From the NCBI GenBank assembly GCA_944990035.1, contig CALYLX010000149.1, positions 372,001-436,000 of the forward strand: a DNA stretch of 64,000 nt, read 5' to 3'. Below, in pieces: positions 11,977 to 24,528 of the stretch; position 1 is the stretch's first letter; every line of letters starts with the position of its first letter. Source of the DNA: Clitopilus passeckerianus (taxonomy: Eukaryota > Basidiomycota > Agaricomycetes > Agaricales > Entolomataceae). The notes beneath the pieces were generated by a model, which saw only the letters and a program-made list of their open reading frames with translations, made no database searches and was not told the origin of the DNA. A program made the position numbers and the translations under genes.

Positions 11977-14232
11977 TCATAACCATTCAACGGTCTACAT
12001 CAAAGGTGGTGAGAATGATCAGCTGAGGTCAAGTTGACGAGGAACTGAATTAGCCTTACCGCCGGCGGCTTTGAGGATATGTCGTAGGTGACCCTGTTGA
12101 TTCCAGCTACTTCGTTGGTGATGCGAGACGAGATACGTCGCAACACTTCCGCTGGGAAAACATACCTAGAAGGGTGGAGAAATCACCTCGTGAGTATCGA
12201 TTTCCCCCAGAGGTTCACAGAGAGGCGCAAGCCGAGAAACGAAGCGTACCAATCAGCAGTCATGAAGTCCTCAGACTGAACGGCACGCAAGGCTATGACC
12301 TATTTCGTGAGAGAATAAACGGTACCATCAATCAGTGTTATACCGGGGCCTCCATGATGATCGCCTTACCTGTTCGTAGGTTCTCTTGTCGCCCATTACG
12401 CCTACTGCTCTCACAGGTAGGAGGACCGCGAAGGCTTGGGCAATCTGATCGTAGAGCCCGGCTTTACGAATTTCCTCGATGTAGATGCTATCCGCATGCT
12501 GAAGAATTTTCACTTGCTCGCGGTTGACCGGTCCAAGAATTCGAATAGCGAGACCAGGACCGGGGAAAGGATGACGTTGAACGAGCTGTGCTGGAATAGA
12601 CAGGAGCCTGCCTAAGGCGCGAACTTCGTCTAAATTGAGAACGGGCGTCAGAATTTCACCGTTGTCCTGTTCCTGAATGAGGTCTCCGAGACGCACCTTT
12701 GAATAGCTCACGCAGCGGCTCTATGAGCTTAAGCTTCATATCCTTGAGTAAACCTCCGACGTTGTGATGCGTCTTGATGGTAGCGCTAGGGCCCTTGAAG
12801 CTGATACTCTCGATCACATCCGGATACAGCGTTCCCTGAAGGAGCCATTCGACTCTGCCTTTCGCAGCTGCACCCTTACTTTCCTCTTCATCGGCGGCCG
12901 CCTCTATCTTCGTCGCTTCTTCCTCAAACACATTGATGAAGGTGTTCCCGATAATCTTGCGTTTTTTTTCAGGGTCTTCAACGCCTTCCAGCCTAGAAAG
13001 GAAGAGGTCTGATGCATCGACAACAGTAAGGTTGACACCAAGATCCTTGTTCAGCATATCATGGACTTGTTGTGCCTCATTCATGCGAAGGACACCATTA
13101 TCCACCATGATAGCGTGGAACCTATCGAGATCAAGGTCAGCTTCGATCGAGATCCTATCTCGAAGAAAAAGAGGGTACGTTCCTGTCGCCAATCGCTTCG
13201 TGCATCAGCTTTGCTGCAACCGTCGAATCTACGCCACCGCTGACTGCACCAATAACACGGCCTTTCGGACCGCATATCTCGCGAATGCGCGCAATTTCCT
13301 TGCCGATGAATTCCTCCTGTTGAGAGCGGTATTGAATAGAGGTTAATGCCGGACGTGATGCGAATCGGAACTGACCATGGTCCAGTTGGGGCGACAGCCA
13401 CAGATATTGAGGATGAACCGCCCAATCACCTCCTTGCCTTTAGGCGAGTGAGTGACTTCGGGATGGAATTGAATGCCGTAGAGGGGTTTTGCATCATGCG
13501 CTATAGCAGCGTACGGAGCGGTGGTTGTATGTCCGATAACATGGAATCCTGGGGGCATCTCAGAAAGTTGATCGCCATGCGACATCCATACCTGTATTCA
13601 CCGTAGCATGTTAGCTGCATTTTCTAGAACGAAGAAGGTGGTTAAGTGGTTGCGAACTAACTTGCATCTCATCTCCAAGACCATCAAACAGAGCATCAAT
13701 GGAGGAGTTGCTACCACCAATTTTATTGATTTGGACTTGAGCGAACCCATATTCCCGGTGATCACACTGGGTTACTTTTCCCTTCAAATTCCAGGCGATT
13801 TCCTGCACGTGCTTGAGTAACCCTCGAGATCATGCTTGGAAACCCATGGGCATACCTGTAACCCATAACAGATTCCTAGGATAGGGACGCCCAGATCAAA
13901 GACAGCTGGATCGACGTGAGGGGAGTCCTGGTCGTATACCGAATACGGAGATCCAGACAGAATGATGCCTGAAAGCGATTAAGTTGAAGAATGTCTTTTT
14001 TGGCGTCCGAAATGAAATGACCTTTAGGCTTGAAGGCAATGTCCTCGAGCTTTGCAGTACATGGCATCAACTCCGCGTAAATATTATGTTCTCGACATCT
14101 TCGAGTAATCAGATGACTGTACTGAAAGAAAGCCGGCTTATTATGGCTCCACAGAGACGATTCTGGTACACTTACTTGGGATCCAAAGTCCAAGATCAGA
14201 ATAGTATCGAACTGGTCGTGAATTTCTGACAT
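11977..14232 (-). CDS. gua1: GMP synthase (glutamine-hydrolysing)
   Basis: This enzyme converts XMP to GMP using glutamine and ATP in purine synthesis. It starts [19 protein letters not shown] at 14232. The class I glutamine amidotransferase domain follows, with the nucleophile Cys in GICYGLQ and the His/Glu pair in GIQFHPEV. Next is the ATP-pyrophosphatase P-loop [13 protein letters not shown], then the [12 protein letters not shown] segment, the [14 protein letters not shown] segment and the dimerisation domain with [14 protein letters not shown]. The last exon (11977-11994) completes the terminus TVEWL after an intron with GTAAGG donor and GTAG end. The length of about 540 residues fits the family. 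There are several short introns, one near 13330 and one near 13840. Fungal GMP synthase is normally single copy and essential for guanine synthesis. Confidence 0.95.
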
Positions 14233-17200
14233 TTGGACTTGGGATTGTACGGTGTTGTGGTGGAAGACTGCAAAGATAAAAACTGGAATGTTTGTGATCA
14301 TACCCTCCAGCAAACGGGGTTAAATATGATCGGATCGCGTCTCGGACTCCCATCGCTTATGGCACATCGGACCGGTTTTTGAACCTCCTCAATCTCAACT
14401 CCCACCAAACAGCGATCGTCCGATATCCTCGAGATTGTTTGGACGTCAGAGGAATGCCAATACCATCCGACTCGGCCAGTAAATGTATGGATAGACAGGC
14501 AGCGGGCAAACCTCAAGGAATGATAGAAATCCTCACTTGATCGTGGAAAGCATGGAGTTCTGTGGTGCAGGCTTCTCAAGGGAACGTACAAGGATACGAT
14601 TCTACGTGCCTTGCTTGCATCCCTTTCTCCTGGTTTAGGATGTGAACATCCTCGCGAAGAATGTCTATGACGATACGACGCGAGACTTCAAGGCACCACA
14701 ATGCACCGACAACCCTTCCCCGCATGAGATACGACAAGTGACAACGATCCGAGTCTTGAGATAGCCGACCAGAAGGTTGTTTGTGTGGTCTACCTCTGTC
14801 TCTCTGTTGTATTTACTTGGGCTCCCCGATTGAGCGCTGGTTGTGCGGCCGTCATCCAGTCTAACTTAGGAGACAGATGCGAACGTTGTGATGCTCGAAG
14901 AGAAGGCCGATTATTGGCTGCCGTCGGCGCTTTAGCTCTCACGATATTCCTAGAGTTCGGGGAGACTATTCCTATGATCAATTCGGTATCTCCCAGCTAC
15001 AGTATTCCGACTCGCGTCATTCCATGATCGCACCTGCCAGAGAAAGATGCGTCGGTATCTCTGCAGCGGGCTCTGCTGCAAGAGGAGTCTTGCAAGGTGA
15101 GAGAAGACCGCGGAGTGCTGTGAAGACTGGAATACACACGTACATAATGCCGAGCGTGTCAATGTTTATCACTTACCCCTTTGCCAGTTCACAACGAAAT
15201 TCATGGAACTCACTTGACTATCTCCTATGCTCACGTACGAATCCTTTTCAAGCCATTTCTCAGATTTGCTAGGAACAGCTGATCAAACACCAACCAGTAT
15301 ACACATCCACTTCGTGTCGCACATTCAGGGTTGACTTGACACGGGTAGAAGTTCATTATAACCCCACCAACCTTGCTTAGGTTCCGCCGGTATCTACTGG
15401 TTTCCCACGTCACTGCGGTGATTTCAGCGGATCGGACCAGGCATGTGAAAGGACCCGTGCGTTCTGCATCCATCCTTCAAGGGTGCTATTCTTGATCGAC
15501 TTGCCTTTCTTCGAATTCACATCAGTTTGGGCAGGCTGGTAAACGTCGTATGTGCCTTGATATTTCCAAATGCACGCTTAGCTAGGCTCCATTCGCCTGC
15601 TTGAATGCAGGAAATTAACTACATTCGGGTAGCTCTCGATCCGTAGCACATCGAGGTTAGCCCTCATGCAGGCGCACATCACACTGAATTCGATTTCACA
15701 GCTTCAGGTTTAGCAAGAAGAAATGAAAGCCATCCTGCGAAGCCGGCGGCCGCGTTTGAAGGGGCGATTCCGAACCTACCGAACCTAACTTCTACCAACG
15801 GGCCTCGCGATATGCCTCAGGTTCAACTCAAACGCACGGCTGGAGAACCGCACCGAATTCGAGGGTGTATCTCATTATTGGCATACATGATGTCTTCATC
15901 TCCATCCCCGCAACTCAGGTCTGTCAGAATAGGCTTTGGTGTAATCCAGAGTCCAAAGTAACTCCTCGACAGCGAATCGGGGAGGTCATCCTGATATGTT
16001 TTATTCTAGTCTGGTCAGCTGCTTGTCATGGGAGACCGCTGTCGGGGAAGGTACTGTTTTCTCCGGGGTGACATGATGTCTGTAAAACAAAAACTTGGAA
16101 ACGCCATACAATACCTTGGTAATGACTTCGATCTGAGCTTGAAATGACAACTATCACCTAGCCTTTGGTCAGCTTCGGTGATGATTATTACAAGATGGTT
16201 ATGGCCTCGACGCTCCCGCGTGAGCGTGAGCTGCAAATCTTACAACGAGGGATTATACTTCATTGGCGCTACAGAGACCGTAGATCGATCGAGCCGATTG
16301 TTCAGTCGTAATTCTTGCTCCAGAACAACTGAAGTTGCTGAGTTTGGAAGTTCAACATACAATGATCATTCCTTACCGACGGCAAACATGCAGTCATTAT
16401 GAGGATATCAGAGGTGTTCCTTCTTGGACTCTACGCGGTCAATACTTTGAAGCGATACATCCGACATTACAGCGGCTATCATGCAATCGTCCCTGAGCGT
16501 GAAGAGAGTCCATGACGGGCAGCCAATCATATTCGTCCCAAGCAACCTCTACACATGACGCGCCAGATTCGGACGCTCATGGGACACCACCACCGACGTT
16601 CTGTGGAAACTTTAGACCTTTCGACAGATGCCCTAGATTTCTCTCGTGAAAAATAACCACAATTACATATTGTGGGGGAAATGCCTGATACCTGAAAGGA
16701 CAGGCGCACATCCCACTCCAAAGCGGGGCTGAAGCAATGCACACTGCACAGGAATTGATTAAGTTTTGAAGACTATTAGTCAGGCAGTACAATGTACGCA
16801 GGCTGTTCCGACTCGGGGCGAGGAACCTAGGGATTACTTTGCATTGCGTTGATGTGTAGCAATGAAGTTATGAGCATATGCAGTATGAGAAGAAGTCTCT
16901 TGTGAAGGTGCTGATGTCGAGGCCGATTGATGGAGAACTGAATAGGACTGTCAGCAGGAAATTATAAAACATGAATATTTTCGCATGGAAATACTGACTG
17001 TTACCATCAGTGACCTTTGGCGCTCGATCATAGATTCAGATGTAAAATTAGCCCCGAGAGAAGGGAAATGAATGCCAGGGCGAAATCTTCCGCAAAGCTT
17101 GATCCTTGTGGTTGAATTCCCCCTGGATTTACTATCTTTTTTGGGCAAAGGTACCCGAATATGGAGGATCTCAATTCCAAGCTGCGTCCGTATTCCGGAC

Positions 17201-17703
17201 TTTTATTGAGTATCGTAGCTCAATGTATGGTCTCTGTGTACCTAGAAAGTGATTATAGAGTGGGTTGAGGGACATTGTACTCCTTCAACAGCCTTCAACA
17301 GTTGAAACTGTGCTCCGGCAGATTCGGCGCCTCATTTCGAGTTGATAGGAAAGAAAACCCCATATGGCTGCGGGACAGATGCCATTCTCGTTTTATCTGA
17401 CAGCATTGTCATTTCTGGACATCGGTCGTAAACGATTGGAAACTTCCAAACTTCCTCATGGATACTCTCGAATCTGGTAACGTGCACAGCTCAATGATCC
17501 CGATCACTTAGGACGTGTGAACTGGAAAAACGCCACCCCATCCCCGTTGACGAATTAGGACCGGCTATTTGATTCCATGAGTATTTGTACTTGGCGCATC
17601 AGGTTGGATCGTCGGATGAACTCAGCCTTTTTAAAAGAGGCCGTGAAGAGTTTTTCAACCGTACCTTCCTCGACACCTATCCTCCCTCATACCGACTTCG
17701 ACA
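14233..17703. other. Long region without a supported gene
   Basis: Both strands carry only short open frames of up to about 85 codons with no domain, no codon-composition signal I can defend and no intron continuation. Parts near the ends should hold the promoters of GMP synthase (left) and of the Myb gene (right). I saw no repeat, tRNA or transposon ends. Confidence 0.4.
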
Positions 17704-19101
17704 ATGATTTGCAGAGAACGCCGCTCCTGGACTGCCAAAGAAGATCAGCTTCTACGCGAGGCTGTCGAGATTGGTCAGTGCCACGGCAGCTAACAACAAC
17801 GACACGACATACTCATATACTTGACATTTTATAGAGGACCCTGAAAACCCAAATCCTTCCAAGTGGCATGCTATCGCAAAGCACGTCCCCAACAGGACGA
17901 ACAAGGACTGCAGGAAGCGCTGGTTTGCCAAGATGGCCTCTGACGTTGTCAAGGGAGGCTGGGCGCCAGATGAAGACGAAAGACTTGTGAAGGGTATCGA
18001 ACGATACGGCACTAGGTAGGATCGACTACGACTTGAGTCTCAACATCTTCTAACTCTCGCTGAAGGTGGTCCCTCGTGGCCTCTGTCGTCCAGACCCGTA
18101 ACAGCGACCGTAAGTTTTCACCCCAACTGATGACAAATAGTGATTAAACAATTATTCCGCACAGAATGCGCTAAACGATGGACCGATACTCTCAACCCAG
18201 CTATCGACAGGACTTCCTGGACACCAGAAGCTGTAAGTACAGCTTCGTTCTTATACTAGACATGTGTTGACAGATCCCTTCAGGACGAGCTTCTTCTCCA
18301 GGCCGTTTCCGAACATGGAAAGGTTTGGACAAAAATTGTCAAGACCTACTTCCCCGGCCGAACGGGTCTCTCAGCGAAAAACCGATACAACAGCATCACT
18401 CGCTTCAACAATGTTGACCGCAACAACCGTTCACGAAGGCGGACTCCCGACCTTCTCCCTTATCACCGCAAATCAGAGAGCGTCTCCTCATCGTCATCAG
18501 TCTCTCCATCGACACCGTCACCTTCGCTCTCCCTACCAGAACTCCCTCGTTCTCCTGCTTCTTTCCACTCCGATATGAGCTCGGCACCTCCCAACTACTT
18601 CTTCGACCACCTCTCTCAGTGGTCGCACTCGCCAGAGTCTGAGGCTTCCTCATACTATCCGTCGCCGAATATTCCTCATGTTAAGGAGGAACAGTTTTCG
18701 GGGCCGATCCCCGCATCACTGACATCCAACCACCCACACTCTCACTCAACCATCGAGCCTTCCATCTCAAACTACCCTGAGACAGGACTCTATCCGACGC
18801 ATCGCATCATGAAGCCATACCCTGAAGAGCATGGCTCGCCGAATAACTACCCTCTTTCGCCAGAGGTCCCTCTCTCATATCCTCACCAGCAGTATCCTTC
18901 AGGATACCAGTCCTCGGAGGGTCCCCACCCAATAAGCGGTGTCTATGATTCGCCGCACCAACAGATGCACTGGAGCCAAGGAAGCCCACACTTCGACGGC
19001 CCTCAGGGTGACAGGAAACAGCTTGTCAGCTCTGTAAGTATTCGAACTCCGTCTTATAATGATACCGGATACTGACCCGTACGCCTTAGTTCGCCTTCTA
19101 A
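17704..19101 (+). CDS. Myb-like DNA-binding protein with three SANT/Myb repeats
   Basis: This is a putative transcription regulator of the c-Myb-like type. Repeat 1 is SWTAKEDQLLREAVE to NKDCRKRW, repeat 2 is GGWAPDEDERLVKGIERYG to DQCAKRW, and repeat 3 is TSWTPEADELLLQAVSEHG to SAKNRY. Each keeps the spaced tryptophans. The C-terminal half is long, low in structure and rich in Ser, Pro, His and Tyr. The start at 17704 opens the first repeat after a few residues. Introns follow it at 17774 (GTCAGT) and inside repeats 2 and 3. The final intron probably begins GTAAGT near 19034 and ends TTAG at 19089, giving a last exon that codes FAF and a stop at 19099-19101. Reading through instead gives a stop at 19075. 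Confidence 0.88.
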
Positions 19102-20426
19102 ATTTTCTTTGATATACCCCTGGCGATGACGACTGACTTCCTTTCACGATCGCGTTCTGTGAATGTGCTGGATATCTGATGAATTATTTTATTGGAAAAT
19201 GTGGCGAGGGGCTGCTATCTCTCACTCTCGTTCTGCTGTTTCCTAGAAGTCTATCCAAACTGTATTGTAATGTATTTACTATTCCTCTCTGTAGCATCAG
19301 TCATCACCACCTGTAACCCATAATGTAGCGGGACATGGGATATTCAATAACACCATATGAACCCTCCCTGAACGAAACGCTAAGTTGGCGAGCTGTCTCC
19401 GTGAACATTTGCAACACAGTTATGGTAACTGGAAGCCCTTCTTCATTTTCCCTGGGATGTATCACTATCACAACATCGTGGTTGTCCCTCTGTTGGTTTC
19501 CCAACGTTCCCGCATCTGGATTGATGGCCGGCGGTAAGTCTATTCCTCATCGATGTTCGTTCTGCAGCCATGACCATAACTCGCTGACATATCTGTCAAG
19601 CCTCCACTCCCTCCGTGCTGCACATAATCTCGACGATGCCTATCCGACTCGGAACACTCAGGCAGACCTCTGAGGTGAACGTGACTTCGTAGGTTACACG
19701 GACTGTTGCTGGCTCGGAATTACTGGCAGTATGTCTATCAGATCAGACGATGGCTAACATTTACTGTACGCCCTTGCGCTCCGTATATCCGGGGATGCAA
19801 TGGGAAAGTGTCCTCAGAGACCTCACGCTCTGCCCATCAGATACAGTTTGTGGAAACCATGCCTGGTGGATACCTCCATCAAGAACATTGTGACCAGCTG
19901 CCTCGCTCTCTTGGGTGATACGGTCTCACCACTCATGGTCCCTACACAGTATCGCCACGGTATTGCCTCAGCCTGAAAGATTTAACGCCCAACAAATGCA
20001 TGAGGGGGCCTGTTGAAAATCCAATACCACCACCTGTAGGGTCTACCCTACCCCAACAAGCACCGAAGATGGACGATGCTTGTAACAGGCATACGAATTT
20101 GGCATGTCTGCTACGTATGTGTGTGGATGTACCGTACCGGCGGTAAGGAACGTGAGGTCGATCACCTGGCACGCCTTTTGCGTTGACATCTCTGTCTACC
20201 TGCCTGCAGGCAGCCGGAGATGGCGTATATCCGCACCAAATGAATACAGAACTCTCAGCGCACACCCACGGCTGTGAATTTATATCCAAGGAAGGAGAAG
20301 CTAGTGTTGGTGGTTCGGTCCGTTGATGTTGAATCGAAATACTGACTAACTTTGACACAATGGCGATGTTGACGGAGAGAAGCCCCGCCAAGGTCTCCAT
20401 TCAGAACTTAGCGGTGCGGCGAGGCG
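19102..20426. other. Intergenic region, no supported gene
   Basis: An open minus frame at 19942-20400 (152 codons) starts METLAGLLSVNIAIVSK but soon loses protein-like character, and I found no family or splice partner. Plus-strand frames at 19335-19673 also look like chance. Confidence 0.35.
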
Positions 20427-20809
20427 CTATGCCGAACGATATTCTGCATGCACAGGAGGGCGCAGTCTCAGGACTTTGAAGGCTTGTACTGCCATGAGGT
20501 ACGCTTCGCCGTCAAAGACGGTAGCATGTAATAGGCTGAGCCAACTGCATGCCAATGTGATTCCAGCCCCAAGAAGACCCACGGCCACAAACAATCTCTC
20601 CTCAGGTCTCGGCGTTGTCGCTTTTCTCAGCCTTAGTCCCCGAATGTCGGATGAGCTGTCGAGTATCTGCGAAGTTCTGGAACCCACATGGCCGTCTAGA
20701 AGCTCACTCTGCGATGTGATCTTGCGCCCAGAAATTCACGGGAGCTGGCAAATGGGAGTGGACTGACTTTGTTGTATGTAGTGTTCGAAGACGATAATCT
20801 GGAAGACAT
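20427..20809 (-). CDS. Hypothetical protein with one hydrophobic segment (111 aa)
   Basis: Two exons join in phase: 20768-20809 (MSSRLSSSNTTYNK) and 20427-20720, through a 47-nt intron with GTCAGT donor and CAAG end. The product has a polar N-terminus with several Ser and Arg, then one strong hydrophobic stretch (LFVAVGLLGAGITLACSWL) that could span a membrane, then a short basic tail. I do not recognise it. It may be a fragment of a longer gene or a chance frame; the clean intron phase and the single membrane segment are the only support. Confidence 0.33.
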
Positions 20810-21538
20810 TTTGTGGTTATTTTTACTTCTGCGATCACGGATGCAAGTACGTTCACTGAAGAAGGCGTGAAAGGCCTTGCGGAAGATCAGCACGCTGGTT
20901 TTCCGGTGACGCGTAAGTAGCACTTCGTAGCTACTTCACAGAACTTACTCGGAAGCGTATGGAAAATCGAGGAGATCGACAGTGCGCGTTAGTTCGACAC
21001 AAGAAAGTAGTGGTTTGTGCTTTGGTTCCGCCATACTGATGAGATCTAATCTGCTCGGGGAAGCGATTGACAAACCCATGATGCCCTTCTATTGCTTCCC
21101 TCTACTCAAGATCGCATATTTTACATTCTAATAGAATTCGAGACTACTTGGAGAGTCTAACGCAACCTAAAACCAGCTTGATCCACTGGCATCAATTGCT
21201 TTTTGGGCAAGTTTTTTGGGGGTTTTTAAACCCAACAAAACTCATTCGATTTACAAGCCTGTGACCCTCCCTTCGCAGCTCCGATTGTGTTAAAAGGCAG
21301 CCACCAAGGGGCTAATCTCTAAAGTTGAAGTCCGAATTGACGTGGCCTCAGGCTGGCATTTGGGGACGCGCTGAGCCACGTGCATACCCATCCACGTCAC
21401 ATGCTCGGGGTGGCGAAAGCTCGCAAAATCCCCGGACCGTAACCCACCGCCACAGCGACTTGCAAATTCCCCTGAGATACTCTTTTTCGAGGTCGTCCAG
21501 CCTTCATCGAACGGCCACCATAGAAGATCGCGTTGAAG
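20810..21538. other. Intergenic region between a hypothetical gene and aldose 1-epimerase
   Basis: No coding signal that I can support. The flanking genes are divergent, so promoters of both should lie here. An imperfect T/G-rich stretch at 21198-21235 is the only compositional oddity. Confidence 0.4.
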
Positions 21539-23342
21539 ATGTCTGAATTCCAGCCTGTAGTGCTTACCCTGCCTGAATCGTTTTCACCAACGCTCTCGGT
21601 CGAGGTCATCGCATTTCCGACTGCCATTTCAGGGTGATCAAACTGACATCAGCCATAGATCCTGCCTCGAGGCCTGACTTTACATAGAATTATCGTCCAA
21701 GCAGGCGGGAGGGTTAGATCGCTTTTCATGACCTGACAGGCACTAAGCTAATGTAAAAATGTCAGACACATGATATAGTTATTGGACCGGAGGCACCGGA
21801 GGGGCATGTCCACCAGAAATACACGAATACTATTGTTGGACGATATGCCAATCGCATCCCTGTAGGAACCCATTCCCTTGAACGGAAGGGCATTCAGAGC
21901 AAGTTCGAGGCACAGGCAAATGGTGTGACTCGTGACTCTTCTTCTCTTCTGTCGGTTCTGACTTGCTTAATATGTAGAAAACCCAAAGGTTTCCCTCCAT
22001 GGAGGTCCAACCGGCTATGATTCTTTGCCCTGGGCGCAAGTCAAATCGGAGGATGCGGTCTTATTCACGACCTCTGAATTAGCCCATTTTTCCAACGACC
22101 ATGCAACACATGCTATCTTCCGCCTTGAATCTGCCGACGGAGATCAAGGTTATCCTGGTAAGCTGCTTCTCGAGGCTATCGTAGCCTTGATTGCTCCTGA
22201 GCAGCCCGAAACTCCTATCAGCAAGAATGGTACCACGCCTGAGTACAACCTTGGCAGTGTTTTCCTAGCCTATCGAGCTAAGCTCGATGCAGGCGACAAA
22301 AAGGTTGTCACGCCCGTCAATCTTACACAGGTATGTCCTATCATTTACGTGAAACCAGTCTTGATGAGACTTGCCTCGTGTAGCATTGGGGTTTTAATCT
22401 TGACGCTAGTTTGAGAGAGGGTGCCACAGTAGCAGATGTGAAGGATCACGTACTGATGGTGAAGGTGAGTTATCACAGATATCGTAATTGAAGAATGGAG
22501 GAAATGCTTATTTCTCTTTCAAGTCAGACCGATTTGCAAAGTTAGACGGGGACGCACTTTATGCCGGGTTCGGACGAGCTTCGGACGAGAAGACTCACGA
22601 TCACTCTGCTGGAAAACGAATTGGCGATCTATTCCCTGAGCCACGGGGATACGGTATGGCAGTCTCCTTACATCAACCGTAATAAACTGAGCGCTTGCCG
22701 TGCAGACGACTTTTATTACCTTCAGAATAACACGGCATCCGATTATCCGACACGCTTAGCTCTGCCTCCTCAGAGTGAAGGTGTCGACCTCTTCGAGACA
22801 TTGGTAAAGCCACTGAATGGCGCTGACCGTGACGGACGGCCGCTACCGGTCATTCAGCTCTCTTCCGCCAATTCTGGCTTGGGTCTTACTTTCGACACTA
22901 ACCGTGAGTTCCCTGATAGCCTAATAATATCATTAACATCATGTTCTTTCGCTAGAACATGGTGTAATGTTCTACAGCAATGGCCTAGCCAGCGCTGATA
23001 GAGGCGCTCGTAAGAAGATCCATGGCGGTTCCGGCGACAAAGACAAAGGGGATGCCTATGGCCCTGCAAGTACGTTCCTTCTCTCGCCTGCCGGTGACGG
23101 TGTTTGCTGATTCTCATTCTTCTTGCGTAGCCGCTGTATTCCTCGAGTTCCATGAGGTAGGTCGTATACATTTCTTATTCCGGCACCTGATTTGATAACT
23201 TGAATCTGTTTAGCCGCTCGCTGCTTTCTTGGACCCGGAGACCAAGGACGGGGAAGACACGCTCCTTACCACCGACGAACTCTATAACAACTATGTCCGT
23301 TGCGATATTACCTTCAAAGATTCCGTGCCTGTAGAGGTCTGA
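21539..23342 (+). CDS. Aldose 1-epimerase (galactose mutarotase family)
   Basis: This enzyme interconverts alpha and beta anomers of hexoses. The start MSEFQPVVLTLPES is followed by the first beta strand. A GTGATC to ATAG intron leads to IIVQAGGR, then a second intron to the segment TNTIVGRYANRIPVGTH, then VSLHGGP, VTPVNLTQHWGFNLDASL (substrate-binding His), LDGDALYAGF, MFYSNGLASADRGARKKI and the C-terminal acidic active-site region around AVFLEFHEPLAAFLDPET. It ends with a stop at 23340-23342. The exons read as a complete mutarotase of usual length with about eight short introns. The gene stands alone. The broad family also includes glucose-6-phosphate 1-epimerase, but the motifs fit galactose mutarotase better. 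Confidence 0.9.
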
Positions 23343-24007
23343 GTCATGCGGCGTTAGATAACTTGAAAGTGCATCTAATAATTATAGTTAATTCTATGAA
23401 ATTAGACCATGTAGGGAGTGGGAATTAACATGAAACCTGTACTTATTTGTTGCAAACACCATTACAAAGTACGCGCTCGCGATATGAGTCTCAGAACTAC
23501 AGCAATGTCTAGAATGAAAGTGGCTAACGCTATCTTTAACTTACGGCCGCCGACGATGATCTTGGAAGGTCGATGTCTGTATCAGGTGAGTGGCGTAACC
23601 CAATCATTGGTAGGCGTCACACTGCCGAGGAGTCGAGGATCCCAATACAGCTACCTAGCCAATTGATTGGCATTCAAAATTCGACTGCGCGCATGTCTCG
23701 TTTTAGAGTTGACGATCATCGCATGCACTGGCACTCCATACGAACGTTTGGGATTGCAACATGACTGATCTGAATGGTCTCCATAGACACCTCTGCAATC
23801 TTGGCGCTTCGTCCTTTCAAGTCCTGCGCTCTCCACGGCAGGGCTCTTGACCCCGTTGGTAGATTGTGGATTGGGCTGACTTTACTGACTTCAGCGATTG
23901 TAGCGGCCCCAACTGATTGATATTCTGACGCATCTGAGCTACAAATACTAGAATGGTTGTGCACAAGCAACACTGGGTTCTCGCAGGGAGGAGAGCTTTA
24001 TAATTGG
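23343..24007. other. Intergenic region, no supported gene
   Basis: Between the epimerase stop and the tRNA terminator I see only short open frames with no recognisable content. Confidence 0.4.
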
Positions 24008-24013
24008 AAAAAA
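24008..24013 (-). terminator. RNA polymerase III terminator (T6) of tRNA-Gln
   Basis: A run of six A on the plus strand, six T on the transcribed sense, follows the tRNA 3' end directly, as expected for Pol III termination. Confidence 0.85.
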
Positions 24014-24094
24014 GGCACTGCCCGGATTCGAACCGGGGTTACGGGAAATCTAACCAGTCAGAATCCCGGGTGATAACCGCTACACTACAGCGCC
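24014..24094 (-). tRNA. tRNA-Gln (CUG) with a short intron
   Basis: The 7-bp acceptor stem (GGCGCTG with CAGTGCC, one G-U pair), D arm with TAGTGTAGCGG A box, anticodon stem CGGGA/TCCCG, and T arm with the B box GGTTCGAATCC are all present. The loop reads TTCTGA and then about 10 extra nt (CTGGTTAGAT) before the last loop base, the canonical place for a nuclear tRNA intron after position 37. Anticodon CTG decodes CAG, and the body matches fungal tRNA-Gln. CCA is not encoded, as is normal in the nucleus. Confidence 0.93.
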
Positions 24095-24528
24095 GTTGCG
24101 AAAACAGCTGATGAGTAAATCTTGATAGCAATGATTAATCAGATAATCTGGGACACCTTTGCAGAGCCGAGATGCTGATGCCAAATACAGCCAAACACGT
24201 GCTCAGCCCAACGAAAGTTTCCTCGTCGTCGCTGACCTCGTCAACGCTGCTGTACCCCTAAGGCCCGTCCCAAAATCTATCTGTGAGTGTACTGAAACCT
24301 TCTTTGGACGATGGGGCGTATGTTGGAGTACGGTTTCGCTCAAGGAATGTTGGAATTTCGTTGGATGGCTGAGCTTGGATTTGGATGACGAACAAGCGTG
24401 CTGACACAAACTCTGTATTTCTAGCCGGAATAGAGTGCGATCTATACGCAGTACGTTGTACAAATGGACTAGCAGGATGAAGCTCTGACGATTGACCAGC
24501 TTCCGACCGATAAACCTTCTCGCCCAGC
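24095..24528. promoter_or_regulatory. Upstream region of eS10 and 5' flank of tRNA-Gln
   Basis: The tRNA and the eS10 gene are divergent across this stretch. No other coding content is supported. It must carry the eS10 promoter and leader; I did not identify specific elements. Confidence 0.4.

Noticed and set aside
19942..20400. 152-codon minus-strand frame with METLAGLLSVNIAIVSK start
   Set aside because: The start looks protein-like, but the rest does not, and no splice joins it to the hypothetical gene next to it.
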